Shown in pieces: positions 63,972 through 64,000 of a DNA stretch of 64,000 bases. This stretch comes from Pseudomonas syringae (GTDB lineage Bacteria; Pseudomonadota; Gammaproteobacteria; Pseudomonadales; Pseudomonadaceae): contig NZ_LGSI01000040.1 of assembly GCF_001698815.1 (NCBI RefSeq), forward strand, positions 188,731 through 252,730. The letters are read 5' to 3'. The notes below the pieces were generated by a model. The model ran no database searches, was not told where the DNA came from, and saw only the letters and a program-made list of their open reading frames with translations. Numbering within the stretch: the stretch's first letter is position 1; every line of letters starts with the position of its first letter. A program made the translations under genes and the position numbers.

Positions 63972-64000
63972 AGTCGCTCCTACGGCCGATTCGCGGGCAA

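Overview
The window looks like chromosome from a Pseudomonas of the fluorescens group. The evidence is the high-GC coding style, the several families of short palindromic REP/REPIN repeats scattered between genes, and gene sets typical of that group: EfeUOB iron uptake, an AaeXAB-like aromatic-acid pump, a heavy-metal-type two-component pair, dCache chemoreceptors and ToxA_N (dermonecrotic-type) proteins. I see no rRNA, tRNA, CRISPR array, insertion sequence or prophage.

Region by region. 1-2.0 kb: the end of dnaQ, an acetyltransferase, a small conserved protein and an FMN reductase. 2.1-12.8 kb: two giant tandem paralogues (1763 and 1732 aa). They look like dermonecrotic-type toxins whose C-termini carry a zinc-peptidase signature resembling the aspzincin (M35) family. 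This is the most remarkable part of the window. 13.1-18.4 kb: a valine-type acyl-CoA dehydrogenase/hydrolase pair, then an EmrAB-like drug pump. 18.7-24.4 kb: a fused EgtB-EgtD ergothioneine enzyme, a PiT phosphate transporter enclosed by ~200-bp inverted repeats, and ZntB. 24.5-30.5 kb: an aldo/keto reductase and a five-gene MarR/FUSC/DUF1656/HlyD/outer-membrane-factor operon whose genes all overlap by 4 bp. 30.9-36.6 kb: a signalling cluster with a di-haem peroxidase, two histidine kinases and a divergent response regulator with a degenerate HD-GYP domain. 37.0-42.2 kb: an alginate lyase, then a CusRS/HprRS-like two-component system divergent from a periplasmic protein, a cytochrome b and a Tat-exported molybdopterin oxidoreductase. 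42.5-47.0 kb: an efe iron operon with a good Fur box. 47.2-52.4 kb: ampC, a LysR regulator, a CitMHS carrier and an AtuA pair. 52.6-64 kb: two chemoreceptors, a GGDEF gene remnant, SulP, a ZapE-type ATPase, a RarD/EamA permease next to a five-copy 99-bp REPIN array, an MFS carrier, a PACE efflux protein and its divergent LysR regulator.

Functionally the window is accessory chromosome concerned with envelope transport (drugs, aromatic acids, phosphate, zinc, iron, sulfate), redox and metal sensing, and a likely anti-eukaryote or anti-competitor toxin pair. All functions are inferred by reading sequence motifs; no database search was run.
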